From JBEGHD01 sp049334165 (lineage in GTDB: Bacteria > Bacteroidota > Bacteroidia > Flavobacteriales_D > Sanyastnellaceae): a stretch of DNA of 64,000 nucleotides. Shown in pieces: positions 34,041-41,413 of this stretch. The translations under genes and the position numbers were made by a program. The stretch is from assembly GCA_049334165.1 (NCBI GenBank), contig JBEGHD010000002.1. The stretch is one strand, 5' to 3'. Below the pieces are notes generated by a model. That model saw only the letters and a program-made list of their open reading frames with translations, searched no databases and was not told where the DNA came from. Position 1 is the stretch's first letter, and every line of letters begins with the position of its first letter.

Positions 34041-34367
34041 TTATTTAAAGAATTCTTCTTTCAATCTAACCGCTCGTTTGATTTCATTAGCTGGTACCTT
34101 ATCAACTTTTTTTATGAAACCATGTGTGGCCACTACCAGTGTCTCTTTATCTCCGGTTTTGTCCCAGAACGCTAGAAGTCTCACCTGGAGACCCCCGTGT
34201 CGCGTACGGAATTCCCAAATGTCATCCTGAAGTTTTTTGAAAAGTCTGGGGTCATTAGTTTGTTCGGCTAAATCTATGTTGTAGAAAACCTTTTTAGCAG
34301 TTTTGGATTGAAGTGTCTTTAAAAAACTCCTGGCCTCTTCTAGAAACTCCGTCTGAAAGTATCTCAT
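34041..34367 (-). CDS. RelE/HigB-type toxin
   Basis: 108 residues. The pattern FLEEARSFLKTLQSKTAKKVFYNIDLAEQ, then IWEFRTRHGGLQVRLLAFWD and LVVATHGFIKKVDKVPANEIKRA is the phage-derived Gp49-like/HigB family of ribosome-dependent mRNA interferases. Basic residues of the active face (EFRTRHGG, RLLAFWDK, HGFIKK) are in place. First gene of the pair with the XRE antitoxin. Confidence 0.85.
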   Translation of the reverse strand: MRYFQTEFLEEARSFLKTLQSKTAKKVFYNIDLAEQTNDPRLFKKLQDDIWEFRTRHGGLQVRLLAFWDKTGDKETLVVATHGFIKKVDKVPANEIKRAVRLKEEFFK

Positions 34368-34388
34368 GAAGGTAAGTGTTAAGTGCGG

Positions 34389-34396
34389 TAAAGATA
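34389..34396 (-). promoter_or_regulatory. -7 promoter element of the HigBA-type module
   Basis: Minus-strand TATCTTTA, one mismatch to TAnnTTTG, 21 bases upstream of the toxin ATG. The palindrome at 34402-34421 lies directly upstream, where it would overlap the spacer and -33 region. Confidence 0.4.
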
Positions 34397-34401
34397 GTAA
34401 A

Positions 34402-34421
34402 AGTTTCTAAATATAGAAACT
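34402..34421. promoter_or_regulatory. Palindromic operator candidate of the HigBA-type module
   Basis: AGTTTCTA and TAGAAACT are perfect eight-base arms around AATA. The position just upstream of the -7 element suits autorepression by the XRE antitoxin. Confidence 0.6.
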
Positions 34422-34527
34422 ATTTGAATGAGTCTCTTTTTTAAAACGGTATCAATTTTCACTTTTATTGCCGTAGAATTAAATCGCAGTTTCAAACAAA
34501 TAAGATTTGTTTAAGTTAACCCCATCA

Positions 34528-35787
34528 ATGAAAAACTTTCTCCCCAACTCTAAGATTGCTTCTGGCATTCCTGTAAAGGCTGCCCACTCCGATCAGTTAC
34601 AGTTTTCTGTATACGACTCCACGGCTGTATTGGAGACCGAAAGTTGGAGGCAGTTTGAAAAGGATGTCCCGGTTTTTCTCAGTTCGGACTACCTCAAGGT
34701 TGAGAACGAGGCTTTAAGCGATCGGCTCGAACATCGGTTTGTTGTTTTTGAAAGAGGAGAAAAAGTCATTGGTATTGCAGCTTTTCACTTGATCACTGTT
34801 CAAACCAAAGAAGCTGTGGAGCGCCTTCGACAACGGTTTGGAGTGCTCGAGAAGGCTGTGACTGCTCTGAGCGGAGGAGGAAAAAGTTTTGACTTCAGGT
34901 TATTGATCTGCGGAAGTCCCTTTACCACAGGGGAGCTTGGGTTTTACTTTTCCATGAATATCGAAAGAGAACTACAAAGCAAGGCACTTTTGGCTGCTAC
35001 GGATTTTTTGCGACAGCTGGAGAAAAAGAATATTTCTGCCGTGCTTCTTAAAGATTTCTACTCTCCTAAAAGCCCGGAAAAGTTCGATCTTGAAAAGGAT
35101 GGTTTCACTCCATTTTGCGTGGAGCCCAACATGATGATGCCCGTTTTTCCGGAGTGGAAATCGCTGAAAGATTATCTCAATGCCCTTCGATCCAAATACC
35201 GAACGAAAGCCAACGCAGCTTTTAAAAAGTCTGAAACGCTTGAGGTGAAAAAGATGAATACTTCGGACATAAAGAATTATCACGATAGAATTGAAGAGCT
35301 ATACCAGCAGGTGATTTCCCGGGCAAGTTTCGGGATTGGCTACTACAACTTCGAGATGTTTCAGTCACTGCTTGAGAATCTTCCTGACCGCTATCGAATT
35401 TACGGCTACTTCTTCGAGGATAAGCTGATCGCCTTTCAGTCGCTTTGGCTCCATCGCGATGAGCTGGAAGCACACTTTGTTGGCATCGATTACGAATACA
35501 ACTTCGAGCTTGCCGTTTATCAGCGCATGCTTTACGAATACATCCGCGAGGCTATAAACGAGCGAAAGTCGAAAGTGATTTTTGGCCGCTCCGCAATGGA
35601 AATAAAAAACACAGTGGGCGCAGTGCCGGTAAATGCAAGCTGCTACATCCGCCACAAAGGCGCAGCGCTCAATCCTTTTTTAAGTTTTATCTTTAAGCAC
35701 GTGAGTCCTTCGGATTTTCACGAGCATCGAGCATTTTTAAAAAGTGAAGCCGACCGAATTGAGCCGGCATTAAAACCATACTTATGA
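34528..35787 (+). CDS. FemAB/BioF2-like peptidogalycan-type acyltransferase
   Basis: 419 residues from ATG 34528; TTG 34507 is a less likely start. It has two GNAT-like lobes. The N-terminal part contains VPVFLSSDYLKVENE, and the centre carries the family's LNALRSKYRTKANAAFKKSE motif near 215-235. The C-terminal lobe has YGYFFEDKLIAFQSLWLHRDELEAHFVGIDYEYN and VIFGRSAMEIKNTVGA. The family (often DUF482 or peptidogalycan biosynthesis) transfers acyl or aminoacyl groups; the acceptor here is unknown. It overlaps the next gene by four bases (ATGA). Confidence 0.8.
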   Translation: MKNFLPNSKIASGIPVKAAHSDQLQFSVYDSTAVLETESWRQFEKDVPVFLSSDYLKVENEALSDRLEHRFVVFERGEKVIGIAAFHLITVQTKEAVERLRQRFGVLEKAVTALSGGGKSFDFRLLICGSPFTTGELGFYFSMNIERELQSKALLAATDFLRQLEKKNISAVLLKDFYSPKSPEKFDLEKDGFTPFCVEPNMMMPVFPEWKSLKDYLNALRSKYRTKANAAFKKSETLEVKKMNTSDIKNYHDRIEELYQQVISRASFGIGYYNFEMFQSLLENLPDRYRIYGYFFEDKLIAFQSLWLHRDELEAHFVGIDYEYNFELAVYQRMLYEYIREAINERKSKVIFGRSAMEIKNTVGAVPVNASCYIRHKGAALNPFLSFIFKHVSPSDFHEHRAFLKSEADRIEPALKPYL

Positions 35788-36221
35788 AAGCCATAGAAAA
35801 AGAATACTCAAACGGAGAGGTGACCGTAATCTGGAAGCCTCACAAATGCATCCACAGTGAGCGCTGTTACAAAGGGCTGCCTCACGTTTTTAAACCAAAA
35901 GAAAAACCGTGGATCCAACCGGAAAACGAAGAGTCGGAGACGATTGCCAAACAAGTGAAGCAATGCCCGTCTGGCGCTCTGCAGTATTATTTTAATGAAG
36001 AAGGAAAACCAGAAAACACTAAAGAAGACATGGAGAATCAGGGAATCACGAAAGTAGAAACAATGGAAAACGGGCCGCTCATGGTCTACGGAAAAGTGAA
36101 ACTCAGCCACAAAGGAGATGAAAAGGAGCTCGAAAAAGTGACGGCATTCTGTCGTTGTGGAGCATCGGGCAACAAGCCATTTTGCGATGGTTCTCACGAA
36201 AAATCCGATTTCAAAGGCTAA
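35784..36221 (+). CDS. Divergent mono-cluster ferredoxin-like plus CDGSH iron-sulfur protein
   Basis: 145 residues. Residues 1-70 are a Fer4_19-type domain with Cys22, Cys28 and Cys61 (HKCIHSERCYKGLP and VKQCPSGAL). Residues 98-145 are a CDGSH domain whose ligands are Cys123, Cys125, Cys134 and His138 (FCRCGASGNKPFCDGSH), which coordinates a redox-active 2Fe-2S cluster. The fusion of both domains is known in bacteria. Translational coupling with the acyltransferase is suggested by the four-base overlap. No physiological partner is known from the sequence. Confidence 0.9.
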   Translation: MKAIEKEYSNGEVTVIWKPHKCIHSERCYKGLPHVFKPKEKPWIQPENEESETIAKQVKQCPSGALQYYFNEEGKPENTKEDMENQGITKVETMENGPLMVYGKVKLSHKGDEKELEKVTAFCRCGASGNKPFCDGSHEKSDFKG

Positions 36222-36254
36222 TTTGAAAACAGCTCAGCGCCTCTCTTTACGGCT

Positions 36255-36296
36255 CGTCCACTAAATTCTTCAACCCGTCCATTTTGGTTTTCAAAG
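36255..36296 (+). repeat. 21-base direct repeat upstream of the LytTR operon
   Basis: CGTCCACTAAATTCTTCAA at 36255 and CGTCCATTTTGGTTTTCAA at 36276 start exactly 21 bases apart, two helical turns. A further AGTCCACTTTT copy begins at 36308. This is the geometry of LytTR-type response-regulator sites. A perfect nine-base inverted repeat (TAGTAAAGT 36302-36310, ACTTTACTA 36329-36337) lies between these repeats and the start codon. Confidence 0.5.
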
Positions 36297-36339
36297 AGCG
36301 GTAGTAAAGTCCACTTTTGAAGAAACAAACTTTACTAAA

Positions 36340-36636
36340 ATGGACAATCACGAAAAACTTTACAACGATCGCTATCAGAGAGCGAAGCAACGAGTGGAAG
36401 AGGAAAAGGGATTCTACGGTCACTTGCTCGCATACATCGCGGTCAACATCGGTTTATTTTTGCTTAACCTTGTGACTGCGCCCGGCCACTGGTGGTTTTA
36501 CTGGCCGCTACTCGGTTGGGGAATCGGTCTCCTCATTCACGGAGTTGGAGTGTTTGGTCGCAACTGGTTTTTCTCCGAGCAGTGGGAACAGCGCAAGATC
36601 AAAAAGTACATGAACGAAGAAGAAGACAATGGCTGA
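36340..36636 (+). CDS. 2TM domain protein associated with LytS-type kinase
   Basis: 98 residues. Two membrane helices (about 25-48 and 54-78, GHLLAYIAVNIGLFLLNLV and FYWPLLGWGIGLLIHGVGVF) between basic/acidic flanks. The pattern RAKQRVEEEKGFYGHLLAYIAVN and NWFFSEQWEQRKIKKYM is the 2TM family, which in Bacteroidota is found next to, or fused to, LytS-like kinases. Its last eight bases overlap the kinase gene. It probably acts as a membrane partner of the kinase. Confidence 0.85.
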   Translation: MDNHEKLYNDRYQRAKQRVEEEKGFYGHLLAYIAVNIGLFLLNLVTAPGHWWFYWPLLGWGIGLLIHGVGVFGRNWFFSEQWEQRKIKKYMNEEEDNG

Positions 36637-37678
36637 GGAAAAAGGCATAGGAGAGGATCTCACGCTCCAGGGATTTAGCTGGAAGATGCTGATCCTCGTT
36701 TTCGTGATCAGCGTTGCGGCAGCCTATTTTTTTATGGGCGGCTTCGACAATGTCAGAGAAGCACTGGTCGGAACGCTTTGGTCGGCCACCATCTGGTACA
36801 CACAGTGGTATGGCAACGGGTGGATCATCGACAAGCTCGATGACAAGATCAGTTGGGTAGAAAAGCCGCTCAAGCGATTTTTCCTTGGTCTGTTTTTTTT
36901 GATCTCTTATTCTTTCATTGCCATTCTCGTGGTCAATTTTTTGTTCAACCTTGCTGTGAACGGAGGCATGCCCTCAAACCTCGGCAGGTGGGCCTTTTAC
37001 AATGGAATGATCGCAGTCAGCATTTCTTTTATCATTTCTCTGATTCTCACTTCGATAGGGTTTCTGCACTCCTGGCGAACTTCAGCGCTCGAAGCCGAAA
37101 AGTACAAGGCTGAGATGAACCTCTACAAGTACGAGTCGCTGCGCAATCAGATCAACCCACACTTTTTGTTCAACAGCCTGAACGTGCTGAGCTCACTGGT
37201 TTACGAAGACCAAAAACTGGCGGTTCGATTTATCCGACAGCTCAGTGAGGTTTATCGCTACGTGCTCGACAGCAAAGACAAAGAACTGGTTACACTCAGT
37301 CACGAACTGGAATTTTTGGAAGCTTACCTTTTCCTTTTGCAAATCAGATTTGAGGAAAATCTAAAGCTCGAACTTGACCTCGAGCCACAGGAAGACCTGA
37401 TGGTGGTGCCGATGGTTTTTCAAATGCTCTTAGAAAATGCAGTGAAGCACAACGAGGTTTCTTCTACTCATCCACTGAGTGTGAAAATCTATCGCGAAGG
37501 TGACTTTGCGGTAGTCGAGAACAAAATTCAACGAAAGTCTGCAGGTGAAAACAGCAAGCGCGTGGGACTTCAGAACATTCGTGCGCGATACCAGTCGCTG
37601 ACAGACAAGGATGTGAAAGTCGAAGAAAATCAGGATACTTTTCGCGTGGTTTTTCCACTTTTAAAAATTGAAGATTGA
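36629..37678 (+). CDS. LytS-type sensor histidine kinase
   Basis: 349 residues. Four membrane helices in the first 150 residues, no extracellular sensor of note, then a short coiled coil. The His_kinase domain starts at about 168: YKYESLRNQINPHFLFNSLNVLS carries the phospho-accepting histidine. The HATPase part contains MVFQMLLENAVKHN (N box) and RVGLQNIRARY (G-type loop). It phosphorylates the LytTR regulator encoded next, whose ATG overlaps this stop codon (TGATG). Confidence 0.9.
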   Translation: MAEEKGIGEDLTLQGFSWKMLILVFVISVAAAYFFMGGFDNVREALVGTLWSATIWYTQWYGNGWIIDKLDDKISWVEKPLKRFFLGLFFLISYSFIAILVVNFLFNLAVNGGMPSNLGRWAFYNGMIAVSISFIISLILTSIGFLHSWRTSALEAEKYKAEMNLYKYESLRNQINPHFLFNSLNVLSSLVYEDQKLAVRFIRQLSEVYRYVLDSKDKELVTLSHELEFLEAYLFLLQIRFEENLKLELDLEPQEDLMVVPMVFQMLLENAVKHNEVSSTHPLSVKIYREGDFAVVENKIQRKSAGENSKRVGLQNIRARYQSLTDKDVKVEENQDTFRVVFPLLKIED

Positions 37679-38439
37679 TGGCCACAGCACTGATTATTGA
37701 GGATGAAAAACGAGCTGCACGCAGGCTGAGATCGCTGATTGAAATCTGCGATCCTTCAATAGAAGTGGTTGGCGAACTCGAGTCGGTGAAAGACTCTTTA
37801 AATTGGCTCGGAGAAAATGCACATCCCGACCTGATTTTTTCAGACATCCAGCTGGCCGATGGACTCAGCTTCGAGATTTACGAGTCGGTAACGATAGATT
37901 CGGCAATCATTTTCACTACAGCTTACGACCAGTACGCCATTCGAGCTTTCAAGGCAAACGGAATCGATTACCTGCTGAAGCCGATGGATGAAGACGAGCT
38001 TTGCGCTGCCCTCGAAAAGTTCAAAAAGTGGAATGGCAAAGAACAGACTTACGATTCTCAGGCTTTGGCAAAAGCGCTCAGCGAAATCAAGTCGCAGCAT
38101 AAAAACCGATTTGTGGTGAAAGTGGGCGACAAGCTGAAGCGGGTGGAGGCGGACGAAGTTTCTGCCTTCTACAGCATGCAAAAAGCTACGTTTCTCTGTG
38201 CCGGAAAAGGCCGCAACTACGCCATCGATTTTTCATTGGATCATCTCGAAGACGTGCTCGATCCCGCCAAATTTTTCAGAGTCAACCGAAAGTACATCGC
38301 TGCGATGGACGCCATCGAAGAAATTGTGGTATGGTCCGGAAGCCGCCTAAAGCTCAAGCTCAAAGGCATTGATGACGATGACCTCTTAGTGAGCCGTGAA
38401 CGAACGCAGGAATTCAAAAGCTGGCTTGAGGGGGAGTAG
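37678..38439 (+). CDS. LytTR-family response regulator
   Basis: 253 residues. Receiver domain 1-120 with EDE near 8-10, phospho-acceptor Asp56 (LIFSDIQLADG), TTAY and the conserved Lys in YLLKPMDEDEL. The LytTR DNA-binding domain spans about 150-250 (KNRFVVKVGDKLKRVEADEVSAFYS, then FFRVNRKYIAAMDAI). It is the partner of the LytS-type kinase. LytTR proteins bind direct repeats about 21 bases apart; such repeats occur upstream of this operon at 36255-36296, so autoregulation is plausible. Confidence 0.92.
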   Translation: MATALIIEDEKRAARRLRSLIEICDPSIEVVGELESVKDSLNWLGENAHPDLIFSDIQLADGLSFEIYESVTIDSAIIFTTAYDQYAIRAFKANGIDYLLKPMDEDELCAALEKFKKWNGKEQTYDSQALAKALSEIKSQHKNRFVVKVGDKLKRVEADEVSAFYSMQKATFLCAGKGRNYAIDFSLDHLEDVLDPAKFFRVNRKYIAAMDAIEEIVVWSGSRLKLKLKGIDDDDLLVSRERTQEFKSWLEGE

Positions 38440-38646
38440 ATTTTGTTGTCGAGAATCTAAAATAGTTCGAGGTGTTTTTTGTGAATTCCGGCCGGTTAAT
38501 GATTTTGGAATTGAGGTAAAGTTGTCGGGCTCGACTTTCCTGCCAGTTGCCATTTTGGATTTTGGGTTTTGGTGCTTGGAATTTTCGGAGTTTCTTTGGA
38601 GACAAGGTGGAAACAAAGTTGTGGGGGATAGCTGAGGTTTTTCTTT
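38440..38646 (-). repeat. Low-complexity CCAAA-type repeat islet
   Basis: Non-coding DNA between the LytTR regulator and DUF368. On the minus strand it is rich in CCAAA, CCCAAA and CCAAG words and contains GGCAACTGGC. A second, similar islet is at 45690-45780 on the plus strand with AATTCCAAAAAAC and GGCAATTGGC. No gene is seen; the short frames here are repeat artefacts. Confidence 0.5.
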
Positions 38647-38681
38647 GCCAACTGCCAACTGCCAACTGCCAACTGCCAACT
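38647..38681 (+). repeat. Five tandem copies of a seven-base unit
   Basis: GCCAACT repeated five times without variation. It ends six bases before the stop of the leftward DUF368 gene. Such heptamers can vary in copy number by replication slippage. Confidence 0.95.
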
Positions 38682-38686
38682 GTTTC

Positions 38687-39691
38687 CTAAGAAACTTTCT
38701 CCTTCTGATTCTCCGGTGAAAAATACCCCAAAACAGCGATTAAAATCATTCCCACAAGACACAAGCCGATGGCCCAGGTGAGGTGACTGTCAACTTCGTT
38801 GATGTGTGCAAACTCTCCGGGAGTCACGTTGTTTTGCACCAATGGAATCACTTCCTCATCGGGCTCTCCGGGATGTTTCACGTAAACTTCCACGTCTTCT
38901 TTCCAGGGCCACACTTTGTTGAGTGATCCGATTAAAAAACCGGTGAGCACGGCAATGGTGAGGTCGTGCGCTTTGCTGAACATCCACTTGAGTACTTTCG
39001 AGAAAGCCACCAGTCCGATTAGGCAGCCCGCTCCAAAAACTCCAATGCGAATTCCATTTTCTCCAGCTATGTCCCAGGCTCCGTCTTTTATGGCCGAAAC
39101 TAAATCGCTCACGCTATTCAGAATCGTTTGGTAAGCACCGAGCAAAAGCAAGATGAAACTACCGGAAATTCCCGGCAAAATCATGGCGGTGATGGCGATC
39201 ATCCCGCACATAAAAATGTAGGCTGTGCTCTGACTTCCGGCAGAAGGCGAGGCGATAGTGATGAGGTAAGCAATGGCAGTTCCGGCAATCAGGCCGATGA
39301 TCGGACCGACAGACCACTTATTTACTTTTCTGCCAACGAGAAAAATGGAGGCGAAGATCAACCCGAAGAAAAACGACCAAAGGTGAATAGGATACTCTTC
39401 AAGCAAAAAGGTGAGCAGCTTAGCCAGGCTTGCGATACTGATCAAAATCCCGAGAAACAGCGCTATGAGAAAATTGCCGTTGAGGTGTTTCCAGGTTCCG
39501 CTAATACCTTCAGTTTTTACTTTTTTGAACAGGCTCGCGTCAATGCGGCTTATACTGGTGAGCAGCTCTTCGTAAATGCCTGTGATGAAGGCAATGGTTC
39601 CTCCTGAAACTCCGGGTACCACATCTGCCGCGCCCATCGCCATTCCTTTCAATGTAATCAGTAAGTAACCAGCAGTTCCGCGTTTCGCCAT
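38687..39691 (-). CDS. DUF368 integral membrane protein (PopT-like undecaprenyl-phosphate translocase family)
   Basis: 334 residues from ATG 39691 (MAKRGTAGYLLITLKGMAMG); the longer upstream frame has no family match. The start GMAMGAADVVPGVSGGTIAFITGIYEELL is the DUF368 signature, repeated in inverted form in the second half (MILPGISGSFILLLLGAYQTILN). About eight to ten membrane segments. Some DUF368 proteins (PopT) have been shown to recycle undecaprenyl phosphate across the inner membrane for cell-wall synthesis. Minus-strand TACTTTTA at 39710-39717 is a possible -7 element. Confidence 0.88.
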   Translation of the reverse strand: MAKRGTAGYLLITLKGMAMGAADVVPGVSGGTIAFITGIYEELLTSISRIDASLFKKVKTEGISGTWKHLNGNFLIALFLGILISIASLAKLLTFLLEEYPIHLWSFFFGLIFASIFLVGRKVNKWSVGPIIGLIAGTAIAYLITIASPSAGSQSTAYIFMCGMIAITAMILPGISGSFILLLLGAYQTILNSVSDLVSAIKDGAWDIAGENGIRIGVFGAGCLIGLVAFSKVLKWMFSKAHDLTIAVLTGFLIGSLNKVWPWKEDVEVYVKHPGEPDEEVIPLVQNNVTPGEFAHINEVDSHLTWAIGLCLVGMILIAVLGYFSPENQKEKVS

Positions 39692-39765
39692 GAATCTAAA
39701 ATTTTGCGGTAAAAGTAAGGGAAATGAAAGTGAATGAATAAAGCGATTATCAGAGGCCCAAAAAA

Positions 39766-40275
39766 TTACTTCTCCACCTTCTCCAACTCCTTTTTGGAAT
39801 TGAAAATGGCTACTCCAACGAACGCTGCAAACCAAAGGAAGTCGAGCCAGGGACCCGGAAAGAGGTCGTAGTTGATGTCGGTAACTGAGAGGCAAAAGCC
39901 AACGACCCACATGTACTTGAGCAAATCAATGGGGTGTTTTTCTTTTTTCAAAACAATCCAGAGTGTGTAGCTCAGCGCAACCAAGCCTTGCCCGATAGTG
40001 AATAGCACAGGACCTCTCGGATGAAACTCCGACATGTAGTAGCCGCCTACGCCAGCCAGAATAAATCCCGCCACTGCAATCAGCACGAAGGCGATGCGCT
40101 TGAGGTAAGTGCTTTGTCGCACCAGCAAGCCAAACTGGATGAGGTAAAAGCCAACGAACAATCCGTTTACGGCAGCGCCAACAACTTCTTCAGTGGCCAC
40201 AAACTGATTTACAATCCAGCCGATGAGTCCCAGAATGAGAAAAATGAAAGACGTGTAAATGGCTGCGCGTGTCAT
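39766..40275 (-). CDS. Hypothetical membrane protein
   Basis: 169 residues with five to six membrane segments (about 7-26, 32-50, 60-80, 92-110, 120-138, 142-158). No conserved motif I can name. It lies three bases before the rhodanese gene on the same strand and 75 bases upstream of DUF368, so it may be in the same transcript. Unknown function. Confidence 0.7.
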   Translation of the reverse strand: MTRAAIYTSFIFLILGLIGWIVNQFVATEEVVGAAVNGLFVGFYLIQFGLLVRQSTYLKRIAFVLIAVAGFILAGVGGYYMSEFHPRGPVLFTIGQGLVALSYTLWIVLKKEKHPIDLLKYMWVVGFCLSVTDINYDLFPGPWLDFLWFAAFVGVAIFNSKKELEKVEK

Positions 40276-40277
40276 GC

Positions 40278-40595
40278 TTAATATTTCTCGAGCGATGGAT
40301 CTACTTCATCGGCCCAGGCGAGAATTCCACCAGTGAGGTTGTATAGATTGTCCATCCCGTACTTTTGCTCCAGCGCTGTGATGACAGCGGCTGATCTCGC
40401 GCCTGCTCTGCAATGAACCACCACGGGAATGTCCTTGCGGATTTCATCCACGTGGCTCATCACCTCGCTCATGGGAATTTGCTTCCCTCCAATGTTGCAG
40501 ATGTCCACTTCGTGATCGTCACGAACATCGATCACCTGAATTTCCTCTTTGTTATCCAGCTTCTCTTTGAGCTCTTTTGGAGTGATTTCCTTCAT
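40278..40595 (-). CDS. Single-domain rhodanese-like protein
   Basis: 105 residues. Rhodanese fold with IQVIDVRDDHEVDICNIGG near 20-36 and the active-site loop VVHCRAGARSA (Cys near 63) followed by LTGGILAWADEVDP. A sulfurtransferase role is expected. It is close to the ComA-like gene upstream (20 bases), possibly in one transcript; a sulfur-metabolism link is attractive but not shown. Confidence 0.9.
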   Translation of the reverse strand: MKEITPKELKEKLDNKEEIQVIDVRDDHEVDICNIGGKQIPMSEVMSHVDEIRKDIPVVVHCRAGARSAAVITALEQKYGMDNLYNLTGGILAWADEVDPSLEKY

Positions 40596-40615
40596 CTTCG
40601 GTTGAGAATAAAAGT

Positions 40616-41413
40616 TTAAGAATCGGTTCCTGCGTGCGAGTTTTGCGCTACCTCTTCAGGTAAAAACTCGAAGAAAGTGTCACCCCTGAGTCCTAGGCGG
40701 AGTGTTTCCAATGGGATCACATCAGAACCGGCTATGTTTCCGAGGTTTACATTAGCTCCGAGGAGTTTGATAAACCAAACCTGCTGCGCTTTTTGCGGAG
40801 CTTCCCACAGAATATCATCGCGGTCTACCTTCGAGAGAATTTTGTTGATCAGGATTGTATGTGCCGTTCCATTTGGACGGTAAATCCCAACCGTTCCGCT
40901 TTCGCGGGCTTCAGCAATCACTTTCCAGCTTCCGGCTTTCAGCTCGGTGTTCATCATGCGAATCCACTTGGCAGGGCTGATGAGGATTCCCTCTTCTTTA
41001 GAACCAACTTCAGAAAGTACTGTGAAATTTTTTGACAAGTCGTGAATCACTTCACACTTCTTGTTGTGCGGAATTTCCATCGACCCATCCGATACCTCCA
41101 CGGTGTCGATACCGTAATCTTCGAGCACCTTTTTGTAATCGTCCAGCTGGCCGCGGATGTAAAAAGCTTCGAAGAGCGTTCCTCCGAGGTAAACTTTGAT
41201 ACCTGCATCGCGGTAGAGCTTAACTTTTTCCTTGAGGTTTTTGGAGATGTAGGACGTTCCGAAACCGAGTTTCACGATGTCGGTCAACTCTCCATTTCGC
41301 TCGATCATGTTTTCTGCTTCGCGCAAACTATAACCTTTATCCATTACCATGGTTAGGCCCTTGGAGCGGGGCTTTTCCGTTCTTTCAGGGATATGGTTGA
41401 GATGGTAATTCAT
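40616..41413 (-). CDS. Phosphosulfolactate synthase ComA-like protein
   Basis: 265 residues. ComA adds sulfite to phosphoenolpyruvate giving (2R)-phosphosulfolactate, the first step of coenzyme M synthesis in methanogens. The family pattern is clear: KGLTMVMDKGYSLREAENM, DIVKLGFGTSYI, VYLGGTLFEAFYIRGQL, IEVSDGSMEIP-like sequence (TVEVSDGSMEIPHNKK) and LGANVNLGNIAGSDVIPLETLRLGLRGDT. No comB or comC homologue is in the window. Similar proteins occur in Bacteroidota, where the product may feed sulfonate or sulfonolipid metabolism; that is inference. The stop of the TPR gene overlaps its start (four bases). Confidence 0.9.
   Translation of the reverse strand: MNYHLNHIPERTEKPRSKGLTMVMDKGYSLREAENMIERNGELTDIVKLGFGTSYISKNLKEKVKLYRDAGIKVYLGGTLFEAFYIRGQLDDYKKVLEDYGIDTVEVSDGSMEIPHNKKCEVIHDLSKNFTVLSEVGSKEEGILISPAKWIRMMNTELKAGSWKVIAEARESGTVGIYRPNGTAHTILINKILSKVDRDDILWEAPQKAQQVWFIKLLGANVNLGNIAGSDVIPLETLRLGLRGDTFFEFLPEEVAQNSHAGTDS

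Noticed and set aside
38647..38681. Possible CRISPR-like array
   Set aside because: Units are only seven bases, contiguous and without spacers; no cas genes in the window.
38396..38762. Several short frames in the 38.4-38.7 kb islet
   Set aside because: They translate heptamer and CCAAA repeats (QLAVGSWQ-like sequence) and are repeat artefacts.
39692..39910. 73-residue N-terminal extension of DUF368
   Set aside because: No membrane or signal pattern and not matching the family start; crosses the intergenic region and the neighbouring gene.
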